Shown here: piece after piece, positions 59,588-64,000 of the stretch
Layout of the letters: every line of letters starts with the position of its first letter
Numbering within the stretch: position 1 is the stretch's first letter
NCBI GenBank assembly: GCA_977017575.1
Contig: CDRNVI010000055.1
Coordinates: forward strand, 186,001-250,000
From: Paramoeba atlantica
Taxonomy: Eukaryota; Discosea
DNA length: 64,000 nt
Direction of reading: 5' to 3'
Position numbers and translations under genes: made by a program
Notes under the pieces: model-generated
Databases searched by the model: none
Told to the model about the DNA's origin: nothing
What the model saw: only the letters and a program-made list of their open reading frames with translations

Positions 59588-62500
59588 TTAAAGACGGAGT
59601 CCTCCTACCCATTTCTCGGTTTCTATATATTGGCGCAATTGAGAGACGACTGCATAGGCTGAATATTTTTCCAGTTCAAGTTGAAAAGCTTCTCGTACAA
59701 TCTTGTAATCAACATCATTTCTTTTCGCCAATGTTTTCAGCAAAACCTTTGTCTCTTCATGTAGTACTCCACAATCTGTCACAGCTATGCAGCGAAAGCA
59801 TTCTGGATCAAGACCTTTTTCTTTGACATATTTTGCTATCTTCCGCTCTTCCGCACTCTGCAGCAGGGCATTGCTGCTCTGCTTTGCATAGCTGCTGCAG
59901 CACGTATGTACCACGGTAACGTCGTATAAAATTTCTCCAACATCTGGCCACATAATCGCTAGGTCTGGGCCAGATCTAATTCGACGCGCTCGGCAAGGAT
60001 GGTATTCCGCCGCTTCTGGGGAAATTGAGCACTTGCATTTGGTGCAAAAAAAGGACGCATGAATACGAGGTTCGATCGCACATGGAAGACCAGCTTTGGA
60101 GCACATTTCGGCAATATAGCGTATGAGAAATGTTTTCTCGTGCAATTCATGCCAGCACATCGTGAACATCCCGCTACGTGAGGAATGATTTTGCTTGATG
60201 TTTCGATTGTTCCACATCCAGGGCATGTAATCTCGCCTGACACATTACTTAGAGCAATTCCTAGGCGCATCATTAGAGTGTAACGAAAAAGATATGGATT
60301 TACGTAGTTGCACGTTGAATCTAAGTGATTGTTCGCCTCCTTCGTTCGCTTTATGATATTTTGGAATCTCGGTATTGCACTCAATTCTGCTGCTGTCTTC
60401 TCGTGTTCATTCTTCATGCTCTTTCTTAGCTGGGTGCGTGCAGCTTGTGAATTCGTTCGTGTGCTGTCGGCTTGTTTCTTGCCTCCCTTATCTACCGGAG
60501 CATTAATGGGTTTCGATCGCTCATCAATAGATTTTAGGGACGCTTCGAAAAAGTAGCGTTGCTTTAGAACGGTTGAGGTGATTCCTAGACCTCCCATTTT
60601 ACATGGGAGGGCAGAGAGTTTAAGTGCTTCACTATCTGCACCACACCATTTCTTTAAGATCTCATGGATTTCCTCGTCGAAGCAAGAAGAAACGAAGCTC
60701 CAGGTTTGTGGACTCGAAGGTGGTAATCATGACGGGGTATGGTACATCGCTTGAGAATCGCTAGTGACAAGTTGCTGGGACCCATAGCGCGAAGTCTTCG
60801 AAATAAACATTTATGTTTCCCTAACTTCTCCAAGAGCTTTCGTTCAACGGCTTTATTATGCCCGATGTATGCTCCTAGGACCTTGATGGAATCCGCACAG
60901 TCTTCCACCCCAAGTTCCTTGAGATCCATCCCTCGATTATTCGTTGAACTGTTGCCTTGGAATACTTCGCATTTACGGGAATTAATTTCAAGATTCAGAC
61001 CACTTGCTAGTTCTTTGAGGTGAAGGAACGCAACTTCCAAAGACGACTCATTTTTGGAGCTCATCGTCACATCGTCCTGGTAGGCTCTGATAGTAACCTC
61101 TGGATAGAGCTTCGCAATTTCTTTCAAAGGACCTTGTAGCAGTGCGCAAAAATAAACCGAAGAGAGTGCTGATCCTTGACGGACCCCAGACGAGCTTTCG
61201 ATCACGGAATGTAATGAGTCGTTGGCGAAAAATAAAAGTTCCGATGGTTGACCATATTCAAAATAGAACATTCGCATAAAGTGTTTGAATACCGGGTATT
61301 GAAGGAGCGCTTCTTCTATTGCCGTACGTTGTGGCGTATTGTATGCATTCTTGAAATCAATCGTCAAAATTGTGGCTCCAGCTTCATGCTCTTCCAAAAG
61401 TTCATGTACAATGGACTCACATGCATTCTTTTGTAATATGCCTCTTTGGATCGGTTGGAATATGTCTGACAAGGAGTTCGCATGGCGCTCAAGGAGGATA
61501 CAACCGCAAATTTTTAGCAGCGTTTCCCCCATTGCAACCGGTCGTATTCCATTGTTCGGTTTTGCAAGGGCTATCATTCTGCATCGTGTTAATCTTACTC
61601 GGACACTTTTCGCAACTTCCCCATTTATGACGTCTCTCAGCATGTGGCAGAGTGAAAGGCAGGATTCTTCGTCCTCCACTAAAATTCGCATCATGCTTTC
61701 ACTCAGACCTGTCGGGCCAGGAGCTGTACCTTTTGACAATTTTTCAGTCGCTAGACGAAGTTCAGAAGGTTCCAATATCGCAATTCGCGGGAAGTCTCGA
61801 TCAGAAGTTTGAGGTGTAGGGCCTTTGGGGTATAGATCTCGAAGTTTGTCAACCTTTTCCCAGAGTGGAAGAGCAGAGTCCTTGTAAACATTGTCGAGTA
61901 TGCGGGTAGCTTTTCCAAGATTTCCTGCCTTTGCTGCTTGCAATGCATTTCGAATTGATCGTTTGTCTACATCTTGTACAAGTCGTTCTTCCTCGGTAAT
62001 GTTCGTATCGATAGTTTCCCACTCACGTCTCCCTCGACGCTGTACGGAGCTCTGGCGACGTAGGTAGTTTAGACGGATTGTGGCCAAAGAGTCCCGTGGT
62101 GTATCGAGGAGTTTGAGCCAGATAACAGTTCTTTCTGCTTCTGTCTGAGCCTTCGGGTACGCTTTAATAATGGAACGAAAAATCGCGATTACATGGACGG
62201 CAAACGTTGGATCAATTTGTGCCATCTTTGGCAGCGGTTCCAAATCAGATGTTCCCTCAATGCCTCGCTCCTCCTTGTTCTCTGAATTTCCAGTGTTTTC
62301 CATTGACACATCGACGCTTTTTACTTTATTTAGACACAGTGCCTTAATGGACCAAATTTTCACTTTTGCAGATGGAGGAAGGTAGATAAAACCAGAGGGT
62401 CCATTGTCTCCGTCGCTTGGCTTGTATTCCACCTTCAGCTTTACAATACCTTTTCGGACAGTCCTCTTCACCACTACTCCTTTTGAGGCATATTTCTGCT

Positions 62501-62732
62501 CTTTTTTGAATCCCCATCTCAGTTCGCACGTCGTTCCTTTGCCCCATTCATGGATAATGGTGTTGATGTGATCTGGAGCCTTCGGAAATTCTTCGTTTTT
62601 GCGTTGCCCCACTTCCCCATCCATCGACGTCACTTCCTCATCCACCGACATCACATCAGATTCTTCGCCTGTGGTATCATCGGAGGCGCCTTCGCAATCT
62701 TCAGGATGTTTGGATGAATCTCTTTTTTTAAG
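59588..62732 (-). pseudogene. LINE D pre-RT, RT, zinc motif and REL (two frameshifts)
   Basis: Frame 62732-60654: KKRDSSKHPEDCEGASDD, TSDLEPLPKMAQIDPTFAVH, APGPTGLSESMMRILVED, IRPVAMGETLLKICG, TIDFKNAYNTP (A), SSGVRQGSALSSVYF (B), YQDDVTMSS (C) and VLGAYIGHNK. A frameshift near 60680 leads to the frame with MGGLGITSTVLKQRYFF and CPGCGTIETSSKIIPH. A second near 60140 leads to AEMCSKAGLPCAIEPR, RSGPDLAIMWPDVGEILYDV and TVVHTCCSS, ending WVGGLRL. Motif C is YQDD, where F has YMDD. Confidence 0.85.
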
Positions 62733-63034
62733 CATAATTTTATCTTTGCAGAAATTTATCGCAGCATAATTTTATCTTTTCAGAATTTTTATCGCAGTAG
62801 AATTTCATCGCAACGAAATTTATCTCAGCAAAACTAGAAAAAGTTAGCATAAATAATGATCGCAGGCACCGCAGACCTGAATATCAAGAACACCATATGC
62901 AGTGTTGTATTTTGATTTTTGAGGTGACATGCATCACGCAAGAGACGTGCACTCCTCAGCAGGAAGAAGGAAACTTCCTGTCTCTTCAGTTTGCCGGAGC
63001 GTAAATGGGTTATCCGTGCTCATCAACAAACCTC
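62733..63034 (-). mobile_element. SINE-like repeat, copy 2, inserted in LINE D
   Basis: About 300 bp beginning GGTTTGTTGATGAGCACGG at 63034 and ending with AT-rich repeats (AAAGATAAAATTATGCTGCG and ATAAATTTCTGC blocks) plus about seven A residues near 62733. It separates the LINE D N-terminus (ESETSCLG) from KKRDSSKHPED. It shares full length with 57344-58320, and a 33-bp piece (GAAGAGACAGGAAGTTTCC) recurs near 25142-25170. Confidence 0.65.
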
Positions 63035-63305
63035 CGAGACAAGAAGTCTCACTTTCCTCTGCTTCAGAGTACACAATCTCATCACAATCTCTCTCCTCAT
63101 CGGAATCATTCTCGGACTCTTGTGAGGTCGGCCTTGCATCAGAAAATTTTATCCTTGGCCGTCGGTAGTTGCTATGTACCTCGTGGTCGGCCCAGTTCGG
63201 CGATAATTCCTTTGCACTCATAATAACTCTCACACGGGGGGTTTTCTTTGGCTTATCGAGCGTTGATCCCCTCTTCATAATTTGTTCGGCGTTTTGCGTG
63301 TTCAT
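63035..63305 (-). pseudogene. LINE D N-terminal region
   Basis: ATG at 63305: MNTQNAEQIMKRGSTLDKPK, KTPRVRVIMSAKELSPNW, then the acidic stretch SQESENDSDEERDCDEIVYS. It resembles the first residues of the A2 copy at the window start (KKTPKKVKVILRSSDL). The SINE-like repeat interrupts it after SCLG. Confidence 0.75.
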
Positions 63306-63323
63306 ACGAGTAAAAATAAAAAT

Positions 63324-63367
63324 CAACAAGGTACTCAACAAGGTACAGAAACTGTATCTTTATCGTT
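63324..63367 (-). other. Spliced-leader exon copy (SL-5) with partial second SL end
   Basis: A full 32-base SL (63336-63367) is followed in element sense by one A, then GTACCTTGTTG (63324-63334), then A and a T-rich leader. The second piece equals the last 11 bases of the SL. The upstream flank (GCATGCAA) differs from the other copies. Confidence 0.85.
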
Positions 63368-63517
63368 TTGCATGCGCATGCCACACTCAGTGCCTTTTTC
63401 ACCTTTCCAGTGTCGTTTGCTTCGGAGCGCGGGCGAAAGCGAGGGTCCTCCGACGATGTGACATTTGAAAGGATCATAAAAGGAATAAAAATCAACAAGG
63501 TACAACAAGGTACAGAA
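63368..63517 (-). pseudogene. 5' end of another SL-headed LINE (G), cut by LINE D
   Basis: In element sense: TTCTGTACCTTGTTG (63503-63517, SL 3' half), TACCTTGTTG (63493-63502, second SL end), A, a leader ATTTTTATTCCTTTT, and ATG at 63477 (MILSNVTSSEDPRFRPRSEA, NDTGKVKKALSVACACK). The LINE D insertion interrupts the frame after 36 codons. The family cannot be assigned from so short a piece, but leader and SL match group A. Confidence 0.6.
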
Positions 63518-63573
63518 TGCTCGAGGTTCACTCTCACATGGTATCCCTGCGCGCATGCAAAGGTCGTGGAAGA
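63518..63573 (-). pseudogene. LINE A scrap (zinc/REL linker)
   Basis: Reads DLCMRAGIPCESEPRA, the conserved linker between zinc motif and REL (compare DLCLRAGIPCEREPRQF in the LINE at 2470). It was the target of LINE G and is cut on the other side by the repeat at 63574. Confidence 0.7.
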
Positions 63574-64000
63574 ATTTTACATCATAATATATTTAGAAAA
63601 GGAAAACAAATTTCATATTGTTCGCAAAGACATTCGATTAACTCATATACAAACCTATACATGATTCCAAGTTATCTCCTATGTCAAAAAAGATGAAACA
63701 ATGTCACAGCTGCGCAAAAGACAAAACATAAATATCCCATGACAATAACATACACTTACCTCTCCCTTTCAACGAGCTTGCGAACGGGTCCAACGCGGGG
63801 AGTGGTTTGGGGGCTGGTGGGAGGGGAAACTTTTGTCGAGAACAGTAAACCTGAGTAATTGAATTATAAATATTCGAATATCGTACTACGGGATATTTGT
63901 ATATCAGTATTAACACAATTTTATTGTTTAAAACAAAAACAGGTACAATGCCCCCCGGCGGGGCATCCTATCCATATCACTTCGAAAATATATTTCTCGT
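63574..64000. mobile_element. YR retroelement terminal region (runs off window end)
   Basis: 63574-63803 repeats 38542-38780. 63831-64000 repeats the terminal repeat next to the gag-like frame of YR element 2 (43640-43813 type, with GCCCCCCGGCGGGGC). The order of the two blocks is opposite to that at 38340-38780, which fits split direct repeats. Fossil terminal sequence; any coding part would lie beyond the window. Confidence 0.65.

Larger units (their letters stand above)
58921..63367 (-). mobile_element. LINE D, group A2, from SL exon to poly(A)
   Basis: SL exon (63336-63367), partial second SL end (63324-63334), leader, ATG at 63305, coding region (with a SINE-like insertion at 62733-63034 and two frameshifts), a 650-bp 3' UTR with short tandem repeats and a hairpin, and a 15-16-base A tail (T on +, 58921-58936). 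The copy has every mark of a reverse-transcribed, trans-spliced, polyadenylated mRNA. It lies inside the 5' coding region of another SL-headed LINE (63368-63517). Confidence 0.85.

Noticed and set aside
62733-63034. tRNA-derived SINE
   Set aside because: No A box or B box was found by eye, so only the neutral label SINE-like is used.

Overview
The window is a eukaryotic repeat graveyard with no clear host housekeeping gene. I counted roughly a dozen non-LTR retrotransposon (LINE) copies in several lineages, two tyrosine-recombinase (YR, DIRS/VIPER-like) retroelements with extra terminal fragments, a palindrome-rich inverted-repeat element family, a SINE-like repeat and several satellites, nested in each other. 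The best clue to the organism is a 32-nt sequence (starts AACGATAAAG, core ACAGTTTCTGTAC, ends ACCTTGTTG) found whole at 9760, 14280, 35121 (+) and 32585, 63367 (-). It closely resembles the spliced-leader (SL) exon of Euglenozoa, whose remembered versions share ACAGTTTCTGTAC and end in TTG. The AACGAT start recalls the diplonemid SL, so I infer a diplonemid or a related euglenozoan. No SL RNA gene is present, because no GT donor follows any copy.

LINE groups used below. A: about 1200-1300 aa ORF, proline-rich N-terminus, reverse transcriptase (RT), then CPGC...H...C zinc motif and a restriction-like endonuclease (SGPD...YDxTV). Subgroup A1 has GPTGTTD and RT motif C FxDD; A2 has GPTGLSE and YMDD or YQDD. 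B: 1347 aa ORF with zinc fingers, RT with YLDD, and a different restriction-like endonuclease (RPGDV...LDFAVTH). C: REL-type C-terminus only (19384-20239). Two further lineages appear as RT or pre-RT scraps (34830-35117 and 49442-49879).

Layout. 1-1.2 kb: A2 fragment. 1.2-8.8 kb: YR retroelement 1 split by an A1 LINE (2470-6625). 8.9-10.3 kb: palindrome-armed TIR element with 8-bp target duplication, holding an SL-headed LINE 5' end. 10.3-12.1 kb: A2/A1 chimeric LINE. 13.3-14.3 kb: unknown ORF, cut by an SL-headed B LINE (14280-18810). 18.8-23.8 kb: A2, C and a nested second B copy in inverted orientation. 23.9-25.0 kb: tandem zinc-ribbon ORF and an 18-bp satellite. 25.3-33.8 kb: A1 LINE (E) split by an intact SL-headed A2 LINE (F, 28525-32585) with 7-bp target duplication. 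33.8-37.7 kb: non-coding repeat, RT scrap and an SL-headed A1 LINE. 37.7-43.8 kb: YR retroelement 2, with a near-identical fragment of its start beside it. 43.8-53.4 kb: three A1 LINE copies and a second target-duplication-bounded palindrome element. 53.4-64 kb: stacked LINE tails, segmental duplication, SINE-like repeat, SL-to-poly(A) LINE D, and a YR terminal region at the window end.

How the parts fit. Two unrelated LINE groups (A and B) carry the same SL exon immediately upstream of a short leader and the start codon, and at least two copies end in poly(A). The simplest reading is that LINE mRNAs are trans-spliced by the host and that reverse transcription copies the mature, SL-capped, polyadenylated mRNA back into the genome. 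In LINE F the 7-bp target duplication abuts the SL directly, so the SL is the physical 5' end of the inserted element. All boundaries given as approximate were placed by eye.
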